A stretch of DNA of 43,316 nt, from the NCBI GenBank assembly GCA_946626345.1, contig CAMOUB010000003.1, forward strand, positions 1 to 43,316. The letters run 5' to 3'. Below, piece by piece: positions 35,316 to 43,316 of this stretch (its first letter is position 1; each line of letters opens with the position of its first letter). The stretch is from an uncultured Caryophanales bacterium. Its GTDB lineage: Bacteria > Bacillota_I > Bacilli_A > Acholeplasmatales > Anaeroplasmataceae. A program made the translations under genes and the position numbers. The notes under the pieces were generated by a model. It searched no databases. It was given only the letters and a program-made list of their open reading frames with translations, and was not told the origin of the DNA.

Positions 35316-36672
35316 AATTTATATAACCTATTAATCTTTTCCATCTTCCATATTTGTATGCAGATATTGAAATAATCATTCCAACAAGCCATCCAATTGG
35401 CCATGATAAAAATATTCCTAGAAGTTTAAATTCATTTGGTAATGTATATGCAAATAAATAAGATAATGCTACTCTAATTATTAAATCAGCAAATGTTGCA
35501 ATCATAAATGATCTCATATCTCCTGCGCCCTTTAATACTCCATCACATGGAATTTTTATACATAAGAATATATAAAATGGAGCAACACAATAAATGAATT
35601 TAACTCCTACATTAACTACTTCTATACTTGTATTTTCATTACCAAATATTTTTAATAATTCCTTTGGTATTAATAAAAATATTATTGTAGCAACTAAGGT
35701 AATTAATCCGCAAATTAAAAGTCCGGAATAAAAGCCTTTTTTGATTCTTCCATATAATTTAGCACCAGCATTAGTTGATGTAAATGTTGATATTGCATTA
35801 GACATAACTGTATATATATTTACAATAACATATACTATTTTATATGCTGCACCATATCCTGCAGTAGTTTCTGAACCAAATGTATTAATTAAAGATTGAA
35901 TGAATACTCCACCAATTGAAATTATTGAGCCTTGAATAATTGATGGTACTGCAATTTTTAAGATATTATTTAATAATCTTTTATCAAAGATTTTTCCTTT
36001 TTCATTTAATACTTTTTTAGAATAAATAAATAATATGATAAATGAAAATATAGAAACTATGATAATTGATATTAAAGTAGCTATAGCTATTCCTTTAATA
36101 TTCATACCTAAATTTACAAATAAAATATCTAAAAATATATTTAGTACTGTAGAGAATATTAATAAATATAATGGGATTCTTGAATTACCCAATGCTTGAA
36201 ATAATGAAGTTATTACATTATATAAAAATAAAAAGATAATACCTATTGTATAGAATAATAAATATGTATAGGCTAAAGAATAATATTCCTTATCGTATAC
36301 ATTTAATAGCATTAATAAAGGATTTAATAATAATATACCTAATAAACCTACTACAATACCTATTATAGATATTGTTATTAAAGATGTATTGATTGCCGAT
36401 TTAGCATTAAAATAATCCTTTTGTCCTATAAGCCTTGATGTAATAATATTCGCACCAACCCCAAATCCTACAGCGATTGCAAGATATACAACTGTTATAG
36501 GATATGTTGCAGATACTGCAGATAGGGCACTATCAGATATCATTTTACCTGCAATCATACTATCACATATATTATAAAATTGTTGTAATGTTACTGATAA
36601 TATCATTGGTATTGAAAACAATAATAATGTCTTAAATGGATTACCAGAAACTAATTTAACACTTTTATTCAT
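35314..36672 (-). CDS. MATE-family multidrug/metabolite exporter
   Basis: 452 aa with twelve hydrophobic helices in two related halves, each opening with the family pattern (KTLLLFSIPMILSVTLQQFYNICDSMIAG in the first; KIAVPSIIQGSIISIGG in the second). MATE proteins export organic cations, drugs or metabolites using Na+ or H+. The MepA/DinF-like subgroup of Firmicutes is the closest match in style. It has its own terminator, so it is probably transcribed alone. The substrate is unknown. Confidence 0.92.
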   Translation of the reverse strand: MNKSVKLVSGNPFKTLLLFSIPMILSVTLQQFYNICDSMIAGKMISDSALSAVSATYPITVVYLAIAVGFGVGANIITSRLIGQKDYFNAKSAINTSLITISIIGIVVGLLGILLLNPLLMLLNVYDKEYYSLAYTYLLFYTIGIIFLFLYNVITSLFQALGNSRIPLYLLIFSTVLNIFLDILFVNLGMNIKGIAIATLISIIIVSIFSFIILFIYSKKVLNEKGKIFDKRLLNNILKIAVPSIIQGSIISIGGVFIQSLINTFGSETTAGYGAAYKIVYVIVNIYTVMSNAISTFTSTNAGAKLYGRIKKGFYSGLLICGLITLVATIIFLLIPKELLKIFGNENTSIEVVNVGVKFIYCVAPFYIFLCIKIPCDGVLKGAGDMRSFMIATFADLIIRVALSYLFAYTLPNEFKLLGIFLSWPIGWLVGMIISISAYKYGRWKRLIGYIN

Positions 36673-36728
36673 AATTTCACCATATCTATTTATATTACTT
36701 TTATTTTATTTTTCAAGTATAAAATATA

Positions 36729-36752
36729 AAAAATGGTCACAAGACCATTTTT
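36729..36752 (-). terminator. Terminator of the membrane HD-GYP gene
   Basis: Minus strand AAAAATGGTC, loop TTGT, GACCATTTTT, then TTATATTTTAT; perfect stem of 10 bp. Confidence 0.87.
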
Positions 36753-36756
36753 AAAT

Positions 36757-38088
36757 TTATTCTTTAGATACTTCTATAAATTTATCCTCTACAGTTTTAA
36801 ATATTTCAACTAGGTTTGGATCAAAATGTGTACCTGCATCTTCAATTATTATATTAATTGCTTTATCAACAGGCATTGGTTTTTTATAAACTCTTTCTGC
36901 AACAAGAGCGTCAAATACATCAGCTATTGCCATTATACGAGCAGGAAGAGGAATATCAGTACCAGCTAAATTTTGTGGATATCCTTTTCCATTCCATTTT
37001 TCATGGTGGAATGTGGCAATATCATATGCTACATTTAAGAAATCTTCATCTCCTAAGTCCTTTAAAATATTTTTAATTATATCTCCACCCTTAGTAGTAT
37101 GAATTTTCATTTTATCAAATTCTTCATCTGTTAATTTACCAGGCTTACATAATATTAAATCTGATACAACTATTTTACCAATATCATGTAATGGTGCTGC
37201 ATTTATGATATTATCACAATATTTATCAGTTAAGATATCTTTATATTTATCATTATTTTTCATTACATCAACTAAAATAGTAACATATTTTTTAGTTCTT
37301 TTAATGTGCTCTCCTGTTTCAATATCTCTAGATTCAATGATATCTGCTAAATCTTCAATCACTGATTTTTGCATTTCAGATTTTTTTCTGATTTCTTCAT
37401 TTACCTTATCATTTAATTTGACTTGCTCAAAAATCATATTTGATGTTCTACCATTAATTATTATGGCAATAAAATCAATTACACTTATACAAACCATTCT
37501 AGGTAAAACATAATGGAAAAATACTTCAAGCATTCTTTTTGGTGTTGCTATATTTAATCTATTTTGAATACCATATACAACATCATTTGCTTCTTCTTGA
37601 GTTAATGGCTTTAATAAATTAGCATCATATATACCATAGAAATATGATGCATATGTTACAAATGGAATTGATAATAATGTTATAGTTAATAAAACTAGAA
37701 ATACGCTTCTTTTCGTTTTATATTGTGCTGCAAATAATGGTGGTATTGCAAGTAATAATACAGCTTGGAATGAAAATACAATACAAATATCTATTATTGA
37801 AAAATAAGAAAATATTATAATTAATACCTTGAAAAAAGGCATTTCAAGTACTGATTTTTCTTTTTTCAATATCTTATCATGAATTATAAATATTAAAAAT
37901 GGAATAATATCTGTAGTGATTAATCCAAACATTGAAAATCTTGTGATTGCTTTATCTTGAGTGAAAATACCAACTTCATTAAGTATTAAAGATAAAAATG
38001 CTAAAAAACACATTGCAAGTAAACAATACATATTAAATCTATTAGCTTTTTTCTCGGCATATAAATAAATATAATCATTTTGACTCAT
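36757..38088 (-). CDS. Membrane HD-GYP domain protein
   Basis: 443 aa: about six hydrophobic segments (residues 15-215), a helical linker (SEMQKSVIEDLADIIESRD) and an HD-GYP domain (about 240-430). HDIGKIVV, FHHEKWNGKGYP and ADVFDALVAERVYKK give the metal ligands and the GYP signature. It should hydrolyse c-di-GMP in response to a signal sensed by the membrane part. GGAG lies before the ATG. It is a single-gene unit, unlike the soluble HD-GYP at 24755. Confidence 0.9.
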   Translation of the reverse strand: MSQNDYIYLYAEKKANRFNMYCLLAMCFLAFLSLILNEVGIFTQDKAITRFSMFGLITTDIIPFLIFIIHDKILKKEKSVLEMPFFKVLIIIFSYFSIIDICIVFSFQAVLLLAIPPLFAAQYKTKRSVFLVLLTITLLSIPFVTYASYFYGIYDANLLKPLTQEEANDVVYGIQNRLNIATPKRMLEVFFHYVLPRMVCISVIDFIAIIINGRTSNMIFEQVKLNDKVNEEIRKKSEMQKSVIEDLADIIESRDIETGEHIKRTKKYVTILVDVMKNNDKYKDILTDKYCDNIINAAPLHDIGKIVVSDLILCKPGKLTDEEFDKMKIHTTKGGDIIKNILKDLGDEDFLNVAYDIATFHHEKWNGKGYPQNLAGTDIPLPARIMAIADVFDALVAERVYKKPMPVDKAINIIIEDAGTHFDPNLVEIFKTVEDKFIEVSKE

Positions 38089-38219
38089 ACAATCACTCTC
38101 CTACTTAAATTACTTCTATTATACTAGAAATAACTTTCTATTCATATATTACGCCTCACATAGTATTATGTCAAGCATAATATCAAAAAAATATTTAGTT
38201 CATTTTTATTTATAATAAA

Positions 38220-38260
38220 AAGTCTACTTTAATAAACCAATAAGATTTTTAAGTAGACTT
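38220..38260 (-). terminator. Terminator of the 403-aa GGDEF gene
   Basis: Minus strand AAGTCTACTT pairs with AAGTAGACTT (10 bp, 21-base loop), followed by TTTTATT. Confidence 0.78.
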
Positions 38261-38263
38261 ATT

Positions 38264-39466
38264 TTATGCTCTTTTTAATTCTGTTTTATTATCATACATT
38301 AATTTATCAGCACGTCTAAATACATCATTAAATGAATTATCAGTTAATTCATATTTAGCAATACCTAAAGCGATTATTGGATCAAATTTAGATTTAGGCT
38401 TTTTCATTTCATCAATAAAACCTCTTTCTAAATCTTCACTTTTATTATAATCATCATCTATTAAAAAGGCCATAAATTCATCTCCGCCAATTCGATAGAT
38501 TTTTGAATTATTGAAACAATTTTTGATGATATTAAATGAATCAATAATATATTTATCACCATTTTTATGACCATATAAGTCATTAATTACTTTTAAATTA
38601 TTTACATCAAATATAGCTATTTTAAAATCTTTAACTGTATTTTGTCTAATTTGAATATCTATAATATCTTCTAATTCATTATATGCAACTTTACTTTTAG
38701 CACCAGTTAGAGCATCTGTATATGCTAAATCCTTTGCTCTTTTTAAATCAGCAAAATGCTTAGTTTCTCTTAGGAATGCTTCTTCTAATTCTCTTTTATA
38801 TTCTTCTTTTTCATCATTTATAACAAATGTATGTAATAAACAAGTACCCATCATATATGCCATTGAGAATATTGGTAATAATGGAAAGAAAATTTGAACA
38901 ATTAAAAATATAGACATAATTATTCCAAATAATCCTATAGTTCTATATCTTTTTCTAATTTGTCCATAGCTATTAATAATTGATACAAATGTATAAATTG
39001 AAATAGATGATAAAAGTAAAATTTGGGCTATTAATATTACAAATCTACCCCATAATGCCCTATATTCACATTCTTGAGTAAGACTAAATAATATAGGAGT
39101 GAATAAATTAATTATAGAAATAATTATTACAAAAGCGAAAAATATATAACTAAAAATATTTAAGATTTTACTTCTTTTATTTTCACCTAAATAATTAACA
39201 GTAAATCTAGACCATAATAATAAACCTGATCCCATAGCAATAAAATAAAGGACTGTATCTATATATAATGCAACATATAACTTTTGGGATTCTAATATAC
39301 CCCACAATATATCTGTAATATAATAAACGATTACAGCAATTAAGAATAATTTATAGCTTTTCCATTCTTTAACTTTATCTATATTTTTAATTTTATTAAA
39401 TAAAATATCATAGTTCTCTATGACTAATACTAATAGAGCTATTAAGCCTATTGCAGCATAATACAT
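38264..39466 (-). CDS. Membrane diguanylate cyclase (GGDEF)
   Basis: ATG 39466 (MYYAAIGLI) lies 7 bases after GGGAG, better than the track start that touches it; 400 aa. About seven hydrophobic segments (residues 1-215) and a short helical linker (RETKHFADLKRAKDLAYTDALTG) lead to the GGDEF domain (about 235-400). FDVNNLKVINDLYGHKNGD and YRIGGDEF keep the catalytic and metal residues. The first signature is TGAKSK instead of TGLxNR. No RxxD I-site is visible. The layout is like the 11169 gene, a likely paralogue. Confidence 0.88.
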   Translation of the reverse strand: MYYAAIGLIALLVLVIENYDILFNKIKNIDKVKEWKSYKLFLIAVIVYYITDILWGILESQKLYVALYIDTVLYFIAMGSGLLLWSRFTVNYLGENKRSKILNIFSYIFFAFVIIISIINLFTPILFSLTQECEYRALWGRFVILIAQILLLSSISIYTFVSIINSYGQIRKRYRTIGLFGIIMSIFLIVQIFFPLLPIFSMAYMMGTCLLHTFVINDEKEEYKRELEEAFLRETKHFADLKRAKDLAYTDALTGAKSKVAYNELEDIIDIQIRQNTVKDFKIAIFDVNNLKVINDLYGHKNGDKYIIDSFNIIKNCFNNSKIYRIGGDEFMAFLIDDDYNKSEDLERGFIDEMKKPKSKFDPIIALGIAKYELTDNSFNDVFRRADKLMYDNKTELKRA

Positions 39467-39510
39467 ATATAACATCTCCCATAATAAAATTAAAATTTTA
39501 TTACCATATA

Positions 39511-39539
39511 AATATATTACTTTTATATTTATTTTGCAA
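39511..39539 (-). promoter_or_regulatory. Promoter of the 403-aa GGDEF gene
   Basis: Minus strand TTGCAA (39534-39539), 17-base spacer, TATATT (39511-39516). Confidence 0.6.
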
Positions 39540-39574
39540 CAAAAATTATAAAAATGTTGTTTTAATAAACTAAA

Positions 39575-39594
39575 AAGATACCCATAGGTATCTT
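39575..39594 (-). terminator. Terminator of the HAD phosphatase gene
   Basis: Minus strand AAGATACC, loop TATG, GGTATCTT, then TTTAGTTT; perfect 8-bp stem directly after the stop. Confidence 0.83.
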
Positions 39595-39595
39595 C

Positions 39596-40639
39596 TTAGT
39601 TAAATACAAATTTAGTTTTTTTAACTTTATCTCCATAAATTGTTTTGAAATCATCTTTCATGGAAATAACATTATAGCCACTCTTAATCCATTCATCTTT
39701 TAATTTTGCTGCCTTATCTAGATTTGCATAATCATCTTCAGCATCGTCAGCAACAAGCATGAATGTGGCAGTCTTATATTTTTCATTTGACATACAATAA
39801 TTATGCATTGCAGAATCTCCACCTGAATTACCAAAAGATAATACAGGTACCTTACCTATTTCTTGTGCTATTTGTTTTACCTTATTAGTCTTTAAATTCT
39901 TAATGATTAACTCATCTGTTCTAATAAGCTTTTCATTTGATTTCATTGTATAAGATACACCATCAGTATCTTGTTCAGTTGATTTTAATACAACATCCAT
40001 ACCTATTACTCTATTAGGTTCGATTCCTAAAGAATCAACTAATGCTCTACAAATAAATCTATCTGAACCTGAAACTACATAATATGTAAAATCATATGCT
40101 TCTAAAAATTTAAACACTTCAAGCATTGGCTTATAGAATGATTCAGCATAAGTCATACCTTCAAATCCATTAACATCTTTTCTAGCATAATCTTTAACAT
40201 ATGTATCAAATTCTTTTAAAGTCATACCTGAATATGCTTTTGCAGCTGCATATGCATGCTTCATATCAAAATGATCAGGTAATGCTACATTATTTCTGAC
40301 AAATTCTCTAATATTAGTCGCTGTTTCAACTACATCAGCAGGAGCTTTATCCTTATATGTAGGGTCATCTAATACTCTATATTCTAATAGATTATATTCA
40401 AAATATGTTGGATATAATTCACCAACGAATGTACCATCCATATCGAATGTAGCAATTCTATCTTCAACAGGAATATAGTTTTTAGATTTTTTATTAGTTA
40501 CATCAGCAACATAATCTTTTAATACATTAAGTGAATTACAATCATTCCATAACTTAAAATAATTCTTTTTATTAGTGCATGATGCAAGTGAAATTATTGT
40601 AAATAATGAAAATAATATAAATAAGATTCTCTTTTTCAT
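39596..40639 (-). CDS. HAD-family phosphatase lipoprotein
   Basis: 347 aa with a lipobox LASC near residue 21, so it acts outside the membrane. HAD motifs: FDMDGTF (nucleophile, about residue 69), VVSGSD (motif II) and LSFGNSGGDSAMHNYC (motif IV). A helical cap domain lies between I and II (about 85-175). The layout resembles secreted phosphoserine-phosphatase-like or nonspecific acid phosphatases seen as HAD-IB lipoproteins. It probably releases phosphate from extracellular substrates. The substrate is not known. Confidence 0.86.
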   Translation of the reverse strand: MKKRILFILFSLFTIISLASCTNKKNYFKLWNDCNSLNVLKDYVADVTNKKSKNYIPVEDRIATFDMDGTFVGELYPTYFEYNLLEYRVLDDPTYKDKAPADVVETATNIREFVRNNVALPDHFDMKHAYAAAKAYSGMTLKEFDTYVKDYARKDVNGFEGMTYAESFYKPMLEVFKFLEAYDFTYYVVSGSDRFICRALVDSLGIEPNRVIGMDVVLKSTEQDTDGVSYTMKSNEKLIRTDELIIKNLKTNKVKQIAQEIGKVPVLSFGNSGGDSAMHNYCMSNEKYKTATFMLVADDAEDDYANLDKAAKLKDEWIKSGYNVISMKDDFKTIYGDKVKKTKFVFN

Positions 40640-40705
40640 AAATAATACCTTAACCTTTCAAACTTATTTTATCATATCTTTTTATAAAATTAATAATATC
40701 TAATA

Positions 40706-41206
40706 TTATTTTAAATAAAATGTAGCTGTTATAGAATCAACGTTTAATATATTTTCTAATGCTTCTTTATCTAAATTAATATGTCCAAGCTTAGTATATG
40801 ACCACTTACTTTTATTATAAAAAATAGATATCTGATTTGAATTATATAAAACTATATCACCAGGTATAACATTTAATTCAGAATCATTTGAGCTAATAGT
40901 TTTACCAATCATACCAGTTTGTTCAAATCCACCATATTCATGCATATTAATAATTAATGTATCTTTTGAGATTCTTTTTAAATCAGAAACTGAATTATTA
41001 TCTAACCAATTTATATCTAGTTCTTCATTTCCTATTTTTAAACATAAAATTTTATCCATATAATCATCCCCTATATTTGAAGTTGTGCCTTTTGATATAT
41101 CATTTGTATTTAAAGATATAGTATTTGTAACTTTCTTATTATTTTTACAAGATGATAAAGATATTATTAATATTAAAACACTAATTATTAAAAATAATCT
41201 TTTCAT
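40706..41206 (-). CDS. Cyclophilin-like fold lipoprotein
   Basis: The ATG 41206 (MKRLFLIIS) has AGGTG eight bases upstream; the track's GTG at 41215 overlaps that site. The 166-aa protein has a lipobox LSSC and an Asn/Lys/Thr-rich linker. It then has a cyclophilin-like domain (about 55-165): NMHEYGGFEQTGMIGKTI, NVIPGDIVLYNSNQISIFYNKSKWSYTKLGHI. This family (PF18050 type) has the cyclophilin barrel but no proven isomerase activity. An AT-only palindrome over its stop (40692-40710) may be a weak terminator. Confidence 0.82.
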   Translation of the reverse strand: MKRLFLIISVLILIISLSSCKNNKKVTNTISLNTNDISKGTTSNIGDDYMDKILCLKIGNEELDINWLDNNSVSDLKRISKDTLIINMHEYGGFEQTGMIGKTISSNDSELNVIPGDIVLYNSNQISIFYNKSKWSYTKLGHINLDKEALENILNVDSITATFYLK

Positions 41207-41297
41207 AACAATCACACCTTTTAAAATAATTATAGCAATAATTGTAAATGAATTCTAGAAAATATACTTTTAAAGTCTATTTAAAATTAAAAAAAGC

Positions 41298-41316
41298 TTA
41301 ATACATATAGTATTAA
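41298..41316 (-). terminator. Weak terminator-like hairpin
   Basis: Minus strand TTAATAC, loop TATAT, GTATTAA, then GCTTTTTTTAATTTT. It lies about 160 bases after the methyltransferase stop, beyond the repeat array. Confidence 0.5.
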
Positions 41317-41362
41317 ACCCTATTTTACTATTCTGGCAAAGGTATACAATTTTGATACAAAA

Positions 41363-41445
41363 CGTTTGCCACTAGGCTCAAATCGTTTGCAACCTAGTTT
41401 AAATCGTTTGCCACTTGTTATAATCGTTTGCCACTGGCTATAAGC
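41363..41445. repeat. Four tandem ~21-bp repeats (CGTTTGCCACT units)
   Basis: Copies begin at 41363, 41384, 41405 and 41425 (periods 21, 21, 20). Each starts CGTTTGCcACt and continues with a variable A/T-rich half; the second copy reads CGTTTGCAACC. A related TTTGCC/GGCAAA also occurs at 41334-41340 and 41449-41456. On the minus strand the unit is AGTGGCAAACGATT. The pattern resembles the multiple end repeats of IS21-family elements, but no transposase gene is present here. The gene-free stretch 41217-41478 contains this array and the hairpin at 41298, and nothing else that I see. Confidence 0.8.
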
Positions 41446-41478
41446 CATTGCCTTTGATTTATATTAACAGTGACTATT

Positions 41479-43296
41479 TTAATCTATTTTAATATCGTTA
41501 TATAATCTACCTGATATTGATCTTGCATCAGAGGAACATTTTATATATATTTTTACTCCTTTTCTTATAAAAGCATTAAAAATATTATCTATTGTGTCTT
41601 TAGTCAAAGGATTATCATTAGAATCTCTTGAAACATAATTAATGTGTCCATCAAAAAGAGGTTGTTTTTTTTCACCCCAAGGTGTCATTAACATTCCAAC
41701 TTTTGCAAACATAGATTTTGTGTTATCCCTCGTTGCTAAAAAATAATCAGACCAAGTATATTCTCCAACTCTAAATATACCCACATCAAATGTGTTATTT
41801 TGAATTCTACTATTATATGAAGAAGCAGAATTAATAGCACTTTGAATTTCAGGTCTCATAAAATATTGATAAAATAAGGGATATTGAGTTCTAATAACAT
41901 TTAAACTCATCGGCTCTTTAGAGCCGTGACTATATGGGAAAATACAATAATATTTAGATGAAGTAATTTCAGAATCATTAATATCTGGAGTCTTTATAAA
42001 AGGATAAACAATATCAGTCTCTAATTTGATTGTATCATTAGATTTCTTCAAACTGCCACCAATTTTTTCATAGTGATAGAATTCTGAAATTTTATCAGAT
42101 ATCTTTTGTTTAAATTCGAGTTGATAGTATCCTCCCTTAACTAAGCTAATTCCACTTCTAAAAACTAAATCATTATGTCCCAAAACTGATAATACTTCGT
42201 TAAACTCTAACTTAGTTAATATACTATAATGATTATTGAATGAATCTGGGTTTCTAAAAGCAATCTTGTTTTCACCATCTTTTCTATCAAAAACCTCAAT
42301 TTTAGATGGTTTTTTATAACTAAAAAAATATTCTCCAAAGTCTAAACTAACAGGATCAAATGGCCTTTCATTTGGATTATTCCATCTAACTACTTTATTC
42401 AAATAATATTGTCTTCCATCAGAAAATTTAAAGTTTCTAAAACCTTCAAAAGATTTATTGAATAACAATGAATCAGGCATTATAAACCCTAAGCACCCAT
42501 TATTATTCAATCTCTCTCTTACTGTTATAAACGCTATCAATGCTGCAATGTTTAAATCAACCCCACCGCTATTTGTATCATTTGAAAAAATTCCATCAAT
42601 TCTACAGTTATTCTTTATTAGAAGTTTATAAGTATCTGGTAAATTAGACCATCGTACCCAAGGTGGATTTCCGGTTATACAATCCATATTTCTTAATGAA
42701 CCTGTTTTTAAATAATTTCCAATTATTTTTAACCAAATTGAATTTAAATTCCTTTTTTCTAAATCAATAAGTGTATTAATTAATTCATCGTATTTTATTG
42801 ATAATTCAGAATAGTGAAAATTTGGATAACTTTTTATAACATTTATGGCCATTGCAAAATTTTTATTTTGAATTTGTACTTCAATTTCATCTAGAATCTC
42901 AAAGAACTTTAACTCGTTAACTATGTCTTCAGCAAATACAAATTTAATTGATTGGCAATCATGAATTGATGTTGTAAGTTCATATGTGAAACAGCTAATG
43001 CCATTATAAGTTTCAAGTGATGGAAAATATGTGGAATCACCCAAATATATAGGTATTTCCACTGGACTATCTAAATTAAAATTATTAAGCAAATAATTGA
43101 TTTTTGATGTTAGAACTGCTAACGGATTGATGTCTATTCCATACACGTTTTTTATTCCTCTATTTAGCGCATATATAAGGAATATTCCGCTGCCACAAGT
43201 TGGATCTAATAATTTAATATTACCATCTGTTTTAGCAATTTTTAATGTATTTTCAACAACATGTCGAGTAGACCGGACTCGACTTTCACACCCTTT
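41479..43296 (-). CDS. Eco57I-type adenine-specific DNA methyltransferase, 5' end disrupted or partial
   Basis: The track starts at a GTG (43146), but the frame is open back to 43296 and contains DPTCGSGIFLIYALNRG, the SAM-binding motif I, so the real start lies further upstream. MYGIDINPLAVLTS follows, and CITGNPPWVRW is the N6-adenine catalytic NPPY/W motif IV. IMPDSLLF and a C-terminal target-recognition-like part complete 605 codons. This layout is like type IIG or BREX/DISARM-type methylases. No restriction domain is visible. Upstream, the expected xYTPxxVV segment reads only STRHVVENTL, next to a GC-rich inverted repeat and an in-frame TAG at 43297-43299. It may be a broken gene or an inversion junction. 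Confidence 0.75.
   Translation of the reverse strand, partial: KGCESRVRSTRHVVENTLKIAKTDGNIKLLDPTCGSGIFLIYALNRGIKNVYGIDINPLAVLTSKINYLLNNFNLDSPVEIPIYLGDSTYFPSLETYNGISCFTYELTTSIHDCQSIKFVFAEDIVNELKFFEILDEIEVQIQNKNFAMAINVIKSYPNFHYSELSIKYDELINTLIDLEKRNLNSIWLKIIGNYLKTGSLRNMDCITGNPPWVRWSNLPDTYKLLIKNNCRIDGIFSNDTNSGGVDLNIAALIAFITVRERLNNNGCLGFIMPDSLLFNKSFEGFRNFKFSDGRQYYLNKVVRWNNPNERPFDPVSLDFGEYFFSYKKPSKIEVFDRKDGENKIAFRNPDSFNNHYSILTKLEFNEVLSVLGHNDLVFRSGISLVKGGYYQLEFKQKISDKISEFYHYEKIGGSLKKSNDTIKLETDIVYPFIKTPDINDSEITSSKYYCIFPYSHGSKEPMSLNVIRTQYPLFYQYFMRPEIQSAINSASSYNSRIQNNTFDVGIFRVGEYTWSDYFLATRDNTKSMFAKVGMLMTPWGEKKQPLFDGHINYVSRDSNDNPLTKDTIDNIFNAFIRKGVKIYIKCSSDARSISGRLYNDIKID
43263..43283. repeat. GC-rich inverted repeat at the methyltransferase 5' end
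   Basis: GTCGAGT, 7-base centre AGACCGG, ACTCGAC. Its base composition differs strongly from the surroundings. It sits where homology to the methyltransferase family stops. Confidence 0.6.
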
Positions 43297-43316
43297 CTAA
43301 AGTGTATTTATCTACC

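Noticed and set aside
41363-41445. CRISPR array
   Set aside because: The repeat core is about 11-12 bases with only 9-10 bases between copies; far too short for repeat-spacer units, and no cas gene is present.
43263-43316. tRNA gene or fragment at the right edge
   Set aside because: GTCGAGTCC resembles a T-loop and GGTAGA/TCTACT could pair, but the span is only about 50 bases and no D or anticodon arm can be placed.
1-43316. Mollicute-type code with TGA as tryptophan
   Set aside because: Long ORFs are intact under the standard code with Trp at conserved sites read from TGG.

Overview
The window is a strongly AT-rich stretch of a low-GC Bacillota chromosome, probably an uncultivated anaerobic gut-type Bacilli/Erysipelotrichia/Mollicutes-relative. 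The grounds are extreme A/T codon bias, Shine-Dalgarno sites of the GGAGG type, sigma-A-like promoters, lipobox lipoproteins, a monomeric [FeFe] hydrogenase and a streptococcal-type MET-box regulator. Tryptophan is written TGG in long intact ORFs, so the standard bacterial code is used, not the Mycoplasma TGA code. Nearly every gene lies on the minus strand. The exceptions are a lipoprotein (1357) and an RsuA-family pseudouridine synthase (16269).

Layout, left to right. (1) 1-1.3 kb: the 5' end of metF and a LysR-type regulator, with MET-box palindromes in front of both. (2) 1.3-3.7 kb: an orphan lipoprotein converging on a group B [FeFe] hydrogenase across a perfect bidirectional terminator. 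(3) 3.7-9 kb: an operon of a small HELRH zincin, a 1440-aa SWIM+SNF2 helicase and a small helical protein. (4) 9-13.3 kb: RluA-type pseudouridine synthase, a macro-domain protein with altered catalytic residues, a flavin reductase-like protein, a membrane diguanylate cyclase and an MscS channel. (5) 13.3-16.2 kb: csoR-copA under a textbook CsoR operator, with a CopZ-like domain in frame at the CopA C-terminus that has its own internal SD and ATG. (6) 16.9-20.9 kb: a tightly packed TetR operon (TetR, DUF3737, MalY/PatB lyase, flavin reductase, SDR) behind a tandem operator. (7) 20.9-26 kb: a beta-helix lipoprotein, an S41 peptidase lipoprotein and an overlapping HD-GYP protein. (8) 26-29.5 kb: two unrecognised proteins and a membrane GGDEF*-EAL protein. 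(9) 29.5-32.6 kb: a carboxy(nor)spermidine polyamine operon with its HTH-cupin regulator. (10) 32.7-36.7 kb: rRNA methyltransferase, DUF1295 protein, tyrosine phosphatase-like protein, MATE transporter. (11) 36.7-41.2 kb: HD-GYP, GGDEF, a HAD phosphatase lipoprotein and a cyclophilin-like lipoprotein. (12) 41.2-43.3 kb: an accessory-looking edge with four tandem ~21-bp repeats next to an Eco57I-type DNA methyltransferase. The 5' end of that gene is broken at a GC-rich inverted repeat.

The most recurrent theme is cyclic-di-GMP: two GGDEF cyclases, one degenerate-GGDEF/intact-EAL phosphodiesterase and two HD-GYP phosphodiesterases in about 28 kb, interspersed with secreted lipoproteins. Operons are well delimited by Rho-independent terminators, which are listed. 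No intergenic stretch exceeds 300 bases. The longest, 41217-41478, holds the repeat array and a weak hairpin. No tRNA, rRNA, CRISPR array, recognisable riboswitch or intact transposase was seen.
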